A stretch of DNA of 64,000 bases. Source: Treponema sp. (GTDB lineage: Bacteria > Spirochaetota > Spirochaetia > Treponematales > Treponemataceae). The notes under the pieces were generated by a model that saw only the letters and a list, made by a program, of their open reading frames with translations, made no database searches and was not told the origin of the DNA. Within the stretch, counting starts at the first letter, position 1. Every line of letters starts with the position of its first letter. Below are positions 34,589 to 42,912 of the stretch, one piece after another. The stretch spans positions 33,266 through 97,265 of the forward strand of contig JAEEIU010000045.1 in NCBI GenBank assembly GCA_016281495.1, in the 5' to 3' direction. The position numbers and the translations under genes are program-made.

Positions 34589-35077
34589 ATGCTTGTTAAA
34601 GATATTGCACTTATAGCTATTGGAGCCCTCCTTATTGTCATAGGCCTCATCGGATGCATCATTCCCGGTGTTCCTGGTACTCCGTTGTGCTGGAGTGCCC
34701 TGTTGCTTGCATTTTTTACCACAAAGAGTTCAATAACATGGGTGTCCATATTGATTTTGGGCGTCATTACCGTCATAGTTGAGGTGCTGGATTTCTTCAT
34801 TCCCGCAATGCTGACCAAAGCCTCCGGGGGGTCTAAGGCAGGGTCGATAGGTTCTACGATTGGAGTTTTCGCGGGCCTTTTGATGGGTTCCATTGTGACA
34901 ATCCTGATAGGTCCGTTTGTCGGCGCCCTCATAGGTGAACTCATACATGATTCCTCAGATTTAAAGAAAGTGTTCAAGTCCGCATGGTTTTCGTTCCTGG
35001 GTTTTTTGACCGGCAGCGGAATAAGGCTTGTTGTTTCAACGGTAATCCTGATAGTCTGGGTAAAATCATTCTTTTAA
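34589..35077 (+). CDS. DUF456 family small membrane protein, 162 aa
   Basis: The protein has about four membrane helices and the Gly-rich pattern of DUF456: G-L-I-G-C-I-I-P-G-V-P-G-T-P near the start, F-F-I-P-A with A-S-G-G-S-K-A-G-S-I-G-S-T-I-G in the middle, and G-P-F-V-G-A-L-I-G-E-L later. Function of the family is unknown. The open frame reaches back to 34313 inside the opposite-strand galactosidase gene, but the hydrophobic N-terminus and promoter mark 34589 as the start. It has no Shine-Dalgarno. Confidence 0.82.
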   Translation: MLVKDIALIAIGALLIVIGLIGCIIPGVPGTPLCWSALLLAFFTTKSSITWVSILILGVITVIVEVLDFFIPAMLTKASGGSKAGSIGSTIGVFAGLLMGSIVTILIGPFVGALIGELIHDSSDLKKVFKSAWFSFLGFLTGSGIRLVVSTVILIVWVKSFF

Positions 35078-35190
35078 CAGCCGCCTCATTCAGTTTTCCT
35101 CTTGAATTTTCTTGATTCAACTGATGGACAAATATTTTGAATTGTGATTTAATGTTTTCATATTCTAAAAAGATTGTTAGGGGAATAAAA

Positions 35191-37263
35191 ATGTCACTTA
35201 AAACAAAAATCAGAATCTGGATGTTGGGCATCATCGTACTTGCCAGTGTAATTCTGGTGATGTTGTCTACTACTGTATCACAAAAAGAACTTGATAAAGC
35301 CGTAAAACAGGAAAACCTTAATCTTGCACATGCGACTGCTTCAGAAATCTTTAACGTAAATGACCGCGAATATAAAATGCTTGAGGCTCTTGCAAACCTA
35401 AGCTCAATCCGTGATCCTTCCATTGACCTTCATGACAAATGGCGTCTTATAAATACTGCCACCGGTGGTGCTGCTCAGTATCTTGGTATGGCAATCTATG
35501 ATGACAAGGGTGTTGGTTGGACTACCACGGAAAAATACAGCGACCTTCATGAACGCGAATACCTTAAGATTGCACTTACAGGAAAACGTTCTCTTATGGA
35601 TCCTAACTGGAGTCCGGTAAACGGAAACCTTTCAACATTCTATGCCCTTCCGTTCTATGACAATAACGGCAAGCAGGAAGGTGTAGTCGTTTCTGTTCTG
35701 GACAGTACGGAATTGTGCCGCACTGTTGCAGGAATTACCTTTGGAAAAGATTCTCATCCTTATGTCGTTAACCGTGTTACAGGCGCCTTTGTTGCCCATG
35801 AGGTTCAGGATAACGTAAACGAGGGAAAACTCATAACGGACGATGCCTCCCCTGAATTCCTCCCGATAATCAAGCGCATTCAGGCTGGAGAAACCGATAC
35901 TGCAATCTACAAGGATTCAGTTACCGGAGTAAAATATTCTGTTGCATTCAGGCCTGTTGAAGGCTGTGACTGGACTGTTGTATGTATTGCTCCTTACTCA
36001 GACTTTTACAGCGGACTTGAAGGCATGCTCAGGATAATGATCATCACATGTATAATCACGATTATCGTAGCATTCATCTTGTCTTCTATTGTAATCACTG
36101 TATCCGTAAATCCTCTCAAGAAAGTAAGCAGTTCAATCCAGCTTATTGCATCAGGAAATGCAGACCTTTCAAAGCGTCTTGATGAAAAGGCCACATCGGA
36201 AATAAACGAGCTTGTTGATGGATTCAACCAGTTTACAGAAAAACTTCAGGCAATCGTAAGCGACCTTAAGAGCTCAAAGAATCAGCTGCAGAAAGCGGAT
36301 GCCATGCTTGACGGAACAGTAAAGGAAAACACGGAAACCGTCGGCGATATCCTTTCCAAGATTGAGGAAATGGGTTCAATTCTTTCCGTACAGAACAGCA
36401 GTGTGGACAGTACCGCCGCTACAGTAAACCAGATTGCCCAAAGCATCAGCAGTTTGCGCAAGATGATTCAAAATCAGGCCCAGAGTGCTGATGTCGCCGC
36501 TACAGCCGTAACCCAGATGATCGGAAACATCGGATCCGTAAATGCTTCAATAGAAAAACTTGCAAACGAATATAATGTCCTTACCGAGAATGTGCAGAAC
36601 GGAACGGAGCATCATCATCAGGTGAGTGAACTTGTTGCGGAAATCCAGAACAAGTCACAGATGCTTAACGAGGCTAACGCTGTCATTTCTTCCATTGCAG
36701 AGCAGACAAACCTCCTTGCCATGAATGCCGCAATCGAGGCCGCACACGCAGGTGAAGCTGGTAAAGGTTTCTCTGTTGTTGCCGACGAAATCCGTAAGCT
36801 TTCAGAGACATCTTCTTCACAGTCAAAGAACATCGGTACTCAGCTTCATGCCATCCAGGATTCAATCCAGGCAGTTGTTACCGCATCATCCCAGTCAGAC
36901 CGTGACTTTGGTATTGTAAGCGACAAGCTCCGTCATACAGGTACTCTTGTCCAGCAGATCAGGGAATCAATGGACGAGCAGGCCTCCGGTTCAAAGCAGA
37001 TTGGTGATGCACTTAGCGTGATGAATGATTCTTCCGACCAGGTGCGTTATGCGTCTGATGAAATGGACAGGGGCAGCCAGACAATCGTTAAGGAAGTTGA
37101 CAGCCTAAAGCAGGTGTCTTCTTCAATTCAGGAGATTGTACAGGCAATGGGCGGCACAGTTAACCGCATCAAGAAGTCCGACGAATCCCTCCTGAACATT
37201 ACAGGCGACATGAACCAGTCCATCGACAGGATAGGAAAGCAGATTGACGAATTCCAGGTATAA
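35191..37263 (+). CDS. Methyl-accepting chemotaxis protein
   Basis: The 690-residue chemoreceptor starts at 35191 behind AGGGG. It has a first membrane helix (about 9-30), a periplasmic dCache-like sensor with a Y-L-G-M-A-I-Y-D and [11 protein letters not shown] layout, a second helix near 290-315, a HAMP domain ([16 protein letters not shown]), and a signalling domain with the hairpin tip [19 protein letters not shown]. It passes ligand binding to CheA/CheW. The ligand is unknown; related dCache sensors bind amino acids or small acids. No che genes are nearby. Confidence 0.95.
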   Translation: MSLKTKIRIWMLGIIVLASVILVMLSTTVSQKELDKAVKQENLNLAHATASEIFNVNDREYKMLEALANLSSIRDPSIDLHDKWRLINTATGGAAQYLGMAIYDDKGVGWTTTEKYSDLHEREYLKIALTGKRSLMDPNWSPVNGNLSTFYALPFYDNNGKQEGVVVSVLDSTELCRTVAGITFGKDSHPYVVNRVTGAFVAHEVQDNVNEGKLITDDASPEFLPIIKRIQAGETDTAIYKDSVTGVKYSVAFRPVEGCDWTVVCIAPYSDFYSGLEGMLRIMIITCIITIIVAFILSSIVITVSVNPLKKVSSSIQLIASGNADLSKRLDEKATSEINELVDGFNQFTEKLQAIVSDLKSSKNQLQKADAMLDGTVKENTETVGDILSKIEEMGSILSVQNSSVDSTAATVNQIAQSISSLRKMIQNQAQSADVAATAVTQMIGNIGSVNASIEKLANEYNVLTENVQNGTEHHHQVSELVAEIQNKSQMLNEANAVISSIAEQTNLLAMNAAIEAAHAGEAGKGFSVVADEIRKLSETSSSQSKNIGTQLHAIQDSIQAVVTASSQSDRDFGIVSDKLRHTGTLVQQIRESMDEQASGSKQIGDALSVMNDSSDQVRYASDEMDRGSQTIVKEVDSLKQVSSSIQEIVQAMGGTVNRIKKSDESLLNITGDMNQSIDRIGKQIDEFQV

Positions 37264-37273
37264 GAAGTATACT
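37244..37273 (+). promoter_or_regulatory. Promoter of the NUDIX gene inside the chemoreceptor 3' end; predicts a leaderless mRNA
   Basis: TTGACG (37244-37249), 18 nt, TATACT (37268-37273), then 6 nt to the ATG at 37280. The -35 box lies within the last codons of the chemoreceptor gene. Confidence 0.55.
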
Positions 37274-37279
37274 TGAACT

Positions 37280-37810
37280 ATGGAAAACAATCGCTTTAAT
37301 TTTTGCCCGGAGTGTGGCGGAAAAAACATTCAAACTTTGATGAACGGGCGGAAATGGCTTTGTCCTGATTGTGGATTTGACCTTTACAACAATGTGGCAA
37401 GCGCTGTGGGGCTTTTGATTCAGAATTCAAATGGAGAGATTCTGTTTGAAAAAAGAAGCAAGGACCCCCGCAAAGGATTCCTGACTATCCCCGGTGGCTT
37501 TACCGAGCCAGATGAAACTGCAGATAATGCGGCGTTCAGGGAATGTCAGGAAGAAACAGGCATCAGGCCGGATGCAGTCAAATATCTTTGTACCTTTCCA
37601 AACAATTATGAATACAAGGCAGTCAAATATAAAACCTGCGACATCTTTTTTACGGCGGATTTACCGGCTGGATTTGAGCTTAAACCGCAGCAGGGTGAGG
37701 TTGACTGTTTTGTGTGGGTAAAAATTCAAAATGCAGGGGATGTTGAAAAATGTCCCATTGCGTTTGAAAGCGTAAAAAATGCCCTGTTAAAGTGGCTGGA
37801 GGAAAAATGA
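37280..37810 (+). CDS. NUDIX hydrolase with N-terminal zinc ribbon
   Basis: The 176-residue protein has a zinc ribbon C9-x2-C12 ... C28-x2-C31 and a NUDIX box starting G-G-F-T-E-P-D-E-T and ending R-E-C-Q-E-E-T-G-I, which fits G-x5-E-x7-R-E-x2-E-E-x-G. NUDIX enzymes hydrolyse nucleoside diphosphates linked to another group; the zinc ribbon is common in NADH pyrophosphatase-like members. Substrate unknown. No Shine-Dalgarno precedes the ATG. The next gene overlaps its stop by 4 nt. Confidence 0.9.
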   Translation: MENNRFNFCPECGGKNIQTLMNGRKWLCPDCGFDLYNNVASAVGLLIQNSNGEILFEKRSKDPRKGFLTIPGGFTEPDETADNAAFRECQEETGIRPDAVKYLCTFPNNYEYKAVKYKTCDIFFTADLPAGFELKPQQGEVDCFVWVKIQNAGDVEKCPIAFESVKNALLKWLEEK

Positions 37811-38121
37811 CAGAGAATCAGATAAGGCTCTTGATTTGCCTTGTGTGTGCCGGACTTTGGCTGTTGGAACTGCTTGTGTTTGAGGTACGGATCAGGCAGA
37901 TGAAAAAGAAGCTTGCCCAGGCCGAAAAAGAAGTGCCTGCTGCAGAATCACGTCTTTTGATGATTATGATTATTTCTGTTATTGTAATTGCCCTTCCTTT
38001 TTTAATCCGTTTTGAAAGCTTTTTTGTTACGGCTGTAATTCAGGCATGCGGTGTCATGGCTACTTACATCGGCTTGCAGGAAAGGCTGAGTGCACTTAAG
38101 GCCGCCCTGGAAAAGGAATGA
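37807..38121 (+). CDS. Small membrane protein, 104 aa
   Basis: The start ATG overlaps the NUDIX stop (ATGA) and has GGAGG upstream within the NUDIX gene, so it is translationally coupled. Three hydrophobic stretches are seen (about 5-22, 53-70 and 73-92) around a Lys/Glu-rich segment (RQMKKKLAQAEKEVPAAESR). No family is recognised. Confidence 0.65.
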   Translation: MTENQIRLLICLVCAGLWLLELLVFEVRIRQMKKKLAQAEKEVPAAESRLLMIMIISVIVIALPFLIRFESFFVTAVIQACGVMATYIGLQERLSALKAALEKE

Positions 38122-38139
38122 CTATTTAAAATAAAGACG

Positions 38140-38171
38140 GCCCGCTCAGGCGCATGAACGTTTGAACGGGC
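38140..38171. terminator. Bidirectional-type hairpin between the membrane protein gene and rpmB
   Basis: GCCCGCTCA (38140-38148) pairs with TGAACGGGC (38163-38171), one wobble. On the minus strand it is followed by a T-rich stretch and so probably ends rpmB. Confidence 0.6.
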
Positions 38172-38200
38172 TGGCATAGCAACTAAAAGCTTGATTTAAC

Positions 38201-38431
38201 TTAGTTGTCCTTTTTTGCTCCGGCATTGGCTGGGGTAACGTTTATTTTCTTGGTAACAAAACCGCTGCGGAGACACTGTGTACAAATGCGCAGAGTCATA
38301 GTTGTTCCACCAATCTCTGTCTTCATCTTAATAAGATTTGGCTTCCATGTGCGGCGTGTATGATGATATGAATTACTTACCTTGTTTCCATGAACCGGGT
38401 GCTTTCCGCAAAGATCGCATGTTCTAGACAT
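38201..38431 (-). CDS. rpmB: 50S ribosomal protein L28
   Basis: The 76-residue protein is a zinc-carrying (C+) L28: C-D-L-C near residue 5 and C-T-Q-C in the second half, with N-K-V-S-N-S-Y-H-H-T-R-R-T-W-K-P-N-L between. L28 is part of the large ribosomal subunit. It is transcribed alone, with the terminator hairpin downstream. Confidence 0.95.
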   Translation of the reverse strand: MSRTCDLCGKHPVHGNKVSNSYHHTRRTWKPNLIKMKTEIGGTTMTLRICTQCLRSGFVTKKINVTPANAGAKKDN

Positions 38432-38588
38432 TTTACTACCTCTAAAAAATTAAGTGCTTGTATCATACAAGATTAAGGGTATTGTGTCAAGGTCTAAAGC
38501 AGGCATTTGAGAGCTTTGGCATGCCTCCAGATTTGGCCTGCAACAGTAACCATATTCCTTTTATTTGGTTATAATTTATAGTATTAAC

Positions 38589-38617
38589 TTGTATTATGCT
38601 ATAAACGATGGTATAAT
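38589..38617 (+). promoter_or_regulatory. Promoter of the DUF4097-like lipoprotein gene
   Basis: TTGTAT (38589-38594), 17 nt, TATAAT (38612-38617), 48 nt before the ATG. Confidence 0.6.
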
Positions 38618-38664
38618 ATTTTAAAAACATTCAGGTGAAAGCCTGATTCAGGAGGATTTTAAGT

Positions 38665-39492
38665 ATGAAACGTATTTTATTGAGTGCACTGGCTTTTTTG
38701 ACTTTTACTGCTTGTGTTTCAGCAGGAGCTCCATCCGGGGACCCAACATGGCCGGAGCCGCAGGCTGTTCTTAACCAGGGAATCAAGGCTGACGGCATAA
38801 AGAAAATTGAGATCAACCTCAAGAACGAGGTCCTGAACATAACACTTTCAGAGAACGAAAACATCACGATTGAGGTTCTTTCAAATCATCAGGTCGGCAA
38901 CCCACAGGTAGTGATCGATGCCAAATCAATCAAGATTGAACAAAAGGAAAAGACGAACAAGCTTGCAAAACGCACTTGCACGATAAACATCACAATTCCA
39001 AAGAAAAACAACATCCAGACATTGAACATCCAGAACGAAGACGCACTTTCAAGCATTTCTGACATCAAGGTTGACTCCTTCTCATTCAAGTCAGACAGTG
39101 GTGCTGTGGCCGTAAACAATGCCGAGGTTGCAAAGAGCACGGAGATTTCTACCTCAAACGCAGACATTCAGGTAAAGAACCTTATTACAACTGAGTTTAA
39201 GATCAGCTCAAACAAGGGCAACCTGAACATCAGCGATGCAGAGGCAAGGTCATTTGCAGTTTCAACCGACAAGGGTTCTCTTGATCTTGACTGTCCAAAG
39301 ATGTTCGAAAAAGAATCTTCAGTTTCCGTCGGTTCAGGAACAGCCAAGATTTCTCTGCCTTCTTCTGCAGATTTCTGGACAAGCGGTGATGTAGGAAGCG
39401 GCCGTTTCCGCTCAGAGTTTGCTCAGGATTCAAAAGGCCCCAAGTTTAAGTATAAGGTCGGTGGCGGAGACATGAGGCTCTTGAAGCGCTGA
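38665..39492 (+). CDS. DUF4097-like beta-helix lipoprotein
   Basis: The 275-residue protein has a lipoprotein signal ending F-T-A-C with Cys17. The mature part is a run of short repeated strands of the DUF4097 (putative adhesin) type: KIEINLKNEVLNITLSENEN, FSFKSDSGAVAVNNAEVAKS, FKISSNKGNLNISDAEA, FAVSTDKGSLDLD, V-G-S-G-T-A-K. Such proteins fold as beta-solenoids at the cell surface or periplasm. AGGAGG lies about 9 nt before the ATG. A tRNA gene follows. Confidence 0.75.
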   Translation: MKRILLSALAFLTFTACVSAGAPSGDPTWPEPQAVLNQGIKADGIKKIEINLKNEVLNITLSENENITIEVLSNHQVGNPQVVIDAKSIKIEQKEKTNKLAKRTCTINITIPKKNNIQTLNIQNEDALSSISDIKVDSFSFKSDSGAVAVNNAEVAKSTEISTSNADIQVKNLITTEFKISSNKGNLNISDAEARSFAVSTDKGSLDLDCPKMFEKESSVSVGSGTAKISLPSSADFWTSGDVGSGRFRSEFAQDSKGPKFKYKVGGGDMRLLKR

Positions 39493-39550
39493 CATTTTTG
39501 CTACACATTGACCATTTTAACCGGATGTGCTAGAATTACTCATATTGTTC

Positions 39551-39623
39551 GCCAACTTAGCTCATCCGGTAGAGCAGCGCCCTCGTAACGCGCAGGTGAT
39601 GTGTTCGAGTCACATAGTTGGCT
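39551..39623 (+). tRNA. tRNA-Thr (anticodon CGT)
   Basis: The 73-nt cloverleaf has a perfect acceptor stem GCCAACT/AGTTGGC, a D arm GCTC/GAGC, an anticodon loop CTCGTAA with CGT, and a T stem ATGTG/CACAT. The anticodon stem GCGCC/CGCGC has a C:C mismatch at 31:39. The discriminator is T and CCA is not encoded. A terminator follows. Confidence 0.92.
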
Positions 39624-39633
39624 AAAAATGGAA

Positions 39634-39668
39634 AGGCTGTCCTTATAAAAAAGGGCGGCTTTTATTTT
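39634..39668 (+). terminator. Terminator after tRNA-Thr
   Basis: GGCTGTCC and GGGCGGCT pair with two G:T wobbles around a 10-nt loop and run into a T-rich tail to 39668. Confidence 0.75.
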
Positions 39669-39715
39669 GATCAGGGTTTCTTCTTTTTGGGGCATCAACT
39701 CTTTTTGGAGGACTT

Positions 39716-41437
39716 ATGAAAAAACTGTTGTCTTTGTTTCCTTTTTTGGTTTTATTCCTTTTTTCCTGCGCAAACTTCCAGAACACCAATTCCATTTCAG
39801 TTTCAATTAATGGCAGGGATCTGGCACGTTCTGCTGCAAGGGATGTTGCCCCGATCAGCGATGAAGGCGGATATTTTGTCACGGCCGCAATCCGCGGTGA
39901 TTTTAATCAGTCGCAGACAGCCTTTATAAACCCGAATGACGAGTGTGTTTTTGTTTTTGATTATGTCCCCCTGAACAGCGAGGTTTATGCAGAGATAAAT
40001 GTATTTCGAAGAGTCGAACCAGACGACAATTATGTCTCGGCCATACAAATATATAATGGAAGGTCAGAGACAATTACTGTGTCTCCCGGAGAAAACTATC
40101 TTCCACTAGCATTGAATCCTCTTATGGATTCTTCTTATTTCAACAAAAGTGAAGAGTCAGCATCAATTGAATTATATCAAAACGGACAATATTTAATACG
40201 GATTTATGACGTTGGCGTTATCTCAGAAGGATTATGGCGGTGTGGCGAGGCCTATAATGACGAACTAGGTCCTTTTGGACTTGAACAATCATTTACCCTC
40301 TACCTTACAGAATATGTTTACGGAAAAATAAAAGAGCAATATTCCACAACCCCGGTAATAATTGAACTTCCGGAAGAAAAGGCAGTAAATGTAAAATATG
40401 ATGGACATAGCCACCATTTCTCCTTTGAAGGCAAAAGCGGCTATAACTTTGTTGTAGGAGAAGAAAACAACGACGACCCGCCGCCCCAAACTTATAGTGT
40501 GAATATTACTGCACCAAATGGTAATGTCTCTTCTGATGTGACAGAGAATGTTTCCGAGGGAGCTAAAATAACGCTGACGGTTACACCCAACGAAGGTTAT
40601 TATTTAAAAAAACTAACTGTTAAAGACGAATATCAGAATGATGATTTTGCACTTACGAGAATTTCAGGCGGAAATTATATTTTTAACATGCCATCCTGCA
40701 ATGTCGTTGTAAGAGCTGTTTTTGATGTTATACCAACAGGTTTTGTTAATGTCGAGGGATCTGGTTCTATCGGTAATATGATTGTGTGCAACCACGAGGT
40801 TACACAGAGTGAATATGAGACATATTGCTGCTACAGTGGAAATAGTCCAAGTTCATTCTGGGCAGGTCTAAATTATCCTGCAACCTACATTAACTGGTAC
40901 AGTGCTATAGTATATTGCAACTTGCGTTCCATGGCAGAAAACCTTACTCCAGCATACAGTTTGAATGGAAATACCGATCCTGCTTTATGGAATGGGGTTA
41001 AAAAAGAGTCAGGTAAATGTGCTGGTCCTGATGCCTCTAATACAGAATGGAATACCATAGAGATGAACTCTGATGCCAATGGATACCGTTTGCCCACAGA
41101 TGCCGAATGGGAATATGCCGCAAGCGGCGGTTTACTTACGCACGGTTATCAATTTAGTGGCTCCAATACAGCTTCTGTGGTCGCTGTTTACAACGTTTCT
41201 GATTCAAGTCCTAGAGAAATAGGATCAAAAGCTAGGAATGAACTGGGTATTTACGACATGAGCGGAAATGTAGCGGAATGGACTTGGGATGCAGTAAGTG
41301 GTGGTAAACACAATCATCGTGGTGGCCATTATAGTCTTACTAGTACAGATAACCTCCTAGTTACTAAGCGTGTTGCTGAAGAGCCGTACCATGGTTATAG
41401 TACCAATGGTTTCCGTGTAGTGCGCAACGCAGATTAA
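39716..41437 (+). CDS. Lipoprotein with InlB-like repeat and C-terminal FGE/SUMF1 fold
   Basis: The 573-residue protein has a lipoprotein signal ending F-S-C with Cys18. The N-terminal half (about 25-255) is beta-rich and unrecognised. At about 262-340 lies a bacterial-repeat (InlB B-repeat-like) domain: APNGNVSSDVTENVSEGAKI, VTPNEGYYLKKLTV, F-N-M-P-S-C-N-V-V-V-R-A-V-F. From about 345 to the end is an FGE-like C-type-lectin fold: CNHEVTQSEYETY, NGYRLPTDAEWEYAASGG, GIYDMSGNVAEWTWD, N-G-F-R-V-V. The final segment has no Cys, so sulfatase-modifying activity is unlikely. It is probably surface-exposed and adhesive. GGAGG precedes the ATG. A second FGE-fold lipoprotein is at 11616. Confidence 0.8.
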   Translation: MKKLLSLFPFLVLFLFSCANFQNTNSISVSINGRDLARSAARDVAPISDEGGYFVTAAIRGDFNQSQTAFINPNDECVFVFDYVPLNSEVYAEINVFRRVEPDDNYVSAIQIYNGRSETITVSPGENYLPLALNPLMDSSYFNKSEESASIELYQNGQYLIRIYDVGVISEGLWRCGEAYNDELGPFGLEQSFTLYLTEYVYGKIKEQYSTTPVIIELPEEKAVNVKYDGHSHHFSFEGKSGYNFVVGEENNDDPPPQTYSVNITAPNGNVSSDVTENVSEGAKITLTVTPNEGYYLKKLTVKDEYQNDDFALTRISGGNYIFNMPSCNVVVRAVFDVIPTGFVNVEGSGSIGNMIVCNHEVTQSEYETYCCYSGNSPSSFWAGLNYPATYINWYSAIVYCNLRSMAENLTPAYSLNGNTDPALWNGVKKESGKCAGPDASNTEWNTIEMNSDANGYRLPTDAEWEYAASGGLLTHGYQFSGSNTASVVAVYNVSDSSPREIGSKARNELGIYDMSGNVAEWTWDAVSGGKHNHRGGHYSLTSTDNLLVTKRVAEEPYHGYSTNGFRVVRNAD

Positions 41438-41473
41438 CCGCATGTTAAGGCAAGATAAATTAATTAAGAATGC

Positions 41474-41493
41474 AGAATGCATAATTAAGAATT
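41474..41493. repeat. AT-rich interspersed repeat (copy 2)
   Basis: The exact inverse complement of 12606-12625. Both copies lie within about 150 nt of an FGE-fold lipoprotein gene. Confidence 0.7.
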
Positions 41494-41544
41494 AGGATTG
41501 TCTGGCTGATTTGCTTTATGTCATGCCGGATGGTGATTGAAGAA

Positions 41545-41810
41545 GAGAGGTTGTCACGCGGATGCGCAAGTCGCGATAGCGACGTTTTCAATAACTTCCA
41601 CTCATGCAAACGGCTCGGAGAGACGTATTCGCATGTTGATTTAGCAACAACGTCAAATCACATTCCTTACAGAAAGGGCCGGAGAGACCTATTCGCATGT
41701 TGCTTTAGCAACAACGTCAAATCACATTCCTTACAGAAAGGGCTCGGAGAGACCTATTCGCATGTTGCTGCTGGAAGCTACGCTGCAAATAACGCAAAAT
41801 CCTGGTAAGA
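41545..41810. repeat. 64/65-bp tandem repeat array with internal hairpins
   Basis: Units start with CGGAGAGAC at 41616, 41680 and 41745 (64 and 65 nt apart). The first two are nearly identical; a more divergent unit lies before them and the last one loses similarity after about 25 nt. Each unit carries a short hairpin followed by (AA)CGTC, best seen as GTTGC-TTTA-GCAAC at 41699-41712; the upstream divergent unit has GTCGC-GATA-GCGAC at 41570-41583. No credible gene covers it. The rest of the 41438-42092 gap holds two further palindromes (41852-41872 and 41982-41997). Confidence 0.85.
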
Positions 41811-41851
41811 AGTTGTCTAGATGGTTGGTGTTTACATCTTGTTGTTTGGTC

Positions 41852-41872
41852 ATTCCGGGCTTGACCCGGAAT
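41852..41872. repeat. Palindromic repeat element, 8-bp stem
   Basis: ATTCCGGG (41852-41859), loop CTTGA, CCCGGAAT (41865-41872). This resembles dispersed palindromes found between genes of many bacteria. Confidence 0.7.
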
Positions 41873-41981
41873 CTTGGCGTTGTATATTTTGTAGATGTTG
41901 ACTCTTGCCGGTTGGTACAAGAAAACTCGCTCCCAATACGCCAACTTATACCAGAAAACTTCCTGAAGTCACAGAGCTTTA

Positions 41982-41997
41982 GCAAGCATTAGCTTGC
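41982..41997. repeat. Hairpin GCAAGC-ATTA-GCTTGC upstream of the second rpn gene
   Basis: A perfect 6-bp stem with a 4-nt loop, followed by GTCAATCCGC. The same 10-mer occurs at 4219-4228, next to the first rpn locus. Confidence 0.6.
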
Positions 41998-42092
41998 GTC
42001 AATCCGCGTGACAAAAAAAATCAAAAAATTCCTCCCCAAAATTGTTAAAAATCACAGTTTGCGTGCTAATTAGATAGTACGGAGGATTCCAA

Positions 42093-42905
42093 ATGAAAAC
42101 ATTAAAACCATTTGAAGAACTGACCTATCATGATGACTTCATGTTTGGTATTGTGATGCAGGACAAAGAGATTTGCAGGGAAGCCTTGGAATGCCTTCTG
42201 GGGGTAAAAATCAAATGGATTAAGTATCCTGAGCCCCAGAAGAGATTTGATCCGCTGTATACATCACATGGAATAAGGCTGGACGTCTACGTGGAGGATG
42301 GGAATAGGATCTACGATGTGGAAATCCAGAACAGGGATGAACATGACATCGGAAAAAGGTCCCGCTATTACCAGAGCATGATGGACATGGACTCACTTTT
42401 AAAGGGTCAGAACTACGAGGACCTGAAGGAAAGCATTGTCATATTTTTGTGTCGTTTTGACCCTTTCAAAAAACAAATTCCGTGCTATAATGTTAGGCGG
42501 ATATGCCAGGAGGATTCTGGAGTTAACCTTAATGATGCAGCTACACTCAAAGTGTTTAACTGTACTGCATATGAAAAGGTGGAGAACGAGGGGTTAAGGG
42601 CATTCCTCAAGTTCATTCAAACGGATAAGGCGGAATCAAATTTTACAAGGAGACTGGATGCTATGGTGGAAAGAAAGAAGAAAATTGAAGAACTCAGGCA
42701 GACCTACCTTTCCTGGGGGCTGCATGACCATGACGTACGCCGTGAGGGAATTAGGGAAGGAATGGAAAAGGGAGCTGAAAAAAACAAGATTGAAAATGCC
42801 AAAAACCTTCTTGCCATGAATCTGTTAACTCATGAGCAGATTGCACAGGCTGTCGGACTGTCGCTTGAAAAGGTGGAAGATCTTTCAAAAAAGAGCACGA
42901 ACTAG
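42093..42905 (+). CDS. Rpn family PD-(D/E)XK nuclease (second copy)
   Basis: The 270-residue protein belongs to the same family as the 4556 gene but a different branch. It starts L-T-Y-H-D-D-F-M-F and has the active-site pattern G-I-R-L-D64-V-Y-V ... Y-D-V-E77-I-Q79-N, then R-S-R-Y-Y-Q-S-M-M-D of the family core. The variable C-terminal tail ends with an HTH-like E-Q-I-A-Q-A-V-G-L-S-L-E-K-V. Expected activity is Mg-dependent DNA cleavage that promotes recombination or harms phage-infected cells. ACGGAGGA precedes the ATG. It lies just after the hairpin array and converges on the phosphoesterase gene. Confidence 0.87.
   Translation: MKTLKPFEELTYHDDFMFGIVMQDKEICREALECLLGVKIKWIKYPEPQKRFDPLYTSHGIRLDVYVEDGNRIYDVEIQNRDEHDIGKRSRYYQSMMDMDSLLKGQNYEDLKESIVIFLCRFDPFKKQIPCYNVRRICQEDSGVNLNDAATLKVFNCTAYEKVENEGLRAFLKFIQTDKAESNFTRRLDAMVERKKKIEELRQTYLSWGLHDHDVRREGIREGMEKGAEKNKIENAKNLLAMNLLTHEQIAQAVGLSLEKVEDLSKKSTN
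42663..42905 (+). CDS. Putative intragenic RpnS (internal in-frame start within the second rpn gene)
   Basis: Met191 of the second Rpn protein is preceded by AAGGAG (42647-42652) with 10 nt spacing. Starting there gives an 80-residue protein made of the variable C-terminal domain alone (MVERKKKIEELRQTYLSWGL onward). The arrangement parallels the internal start in the 4556 gene. Confidence 0.4.
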   Translation: MVERKKKIEELRQTYLSWGLHDHDVRREGIREGMEKGAEKNKIENAKNLLAMNLLTHEQIAQAVGLSLEKVEDLSKKSTN

Positions 42906-42912
42906 CCGACCA

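Noticed and set aside
39716..41437. Diversity-generating retroelement target
   Set aside because: The C-terminal FGE fold is the usual target type, but no reverse transcriptase, template repeat or accessory gene was found in the window.
41545..41810. CRISPR array
   Set aside because: The units abut each other with no unique spacers and no cas genes are present.
41518..41944. Open frames on both strands across the hairpin repeat array (96, 76, 75 and 84 residues)
   Set aside because: They follow the 64/65-bp repeat and palindromes, have no ribosome sites and no protein-like conservation pattern.
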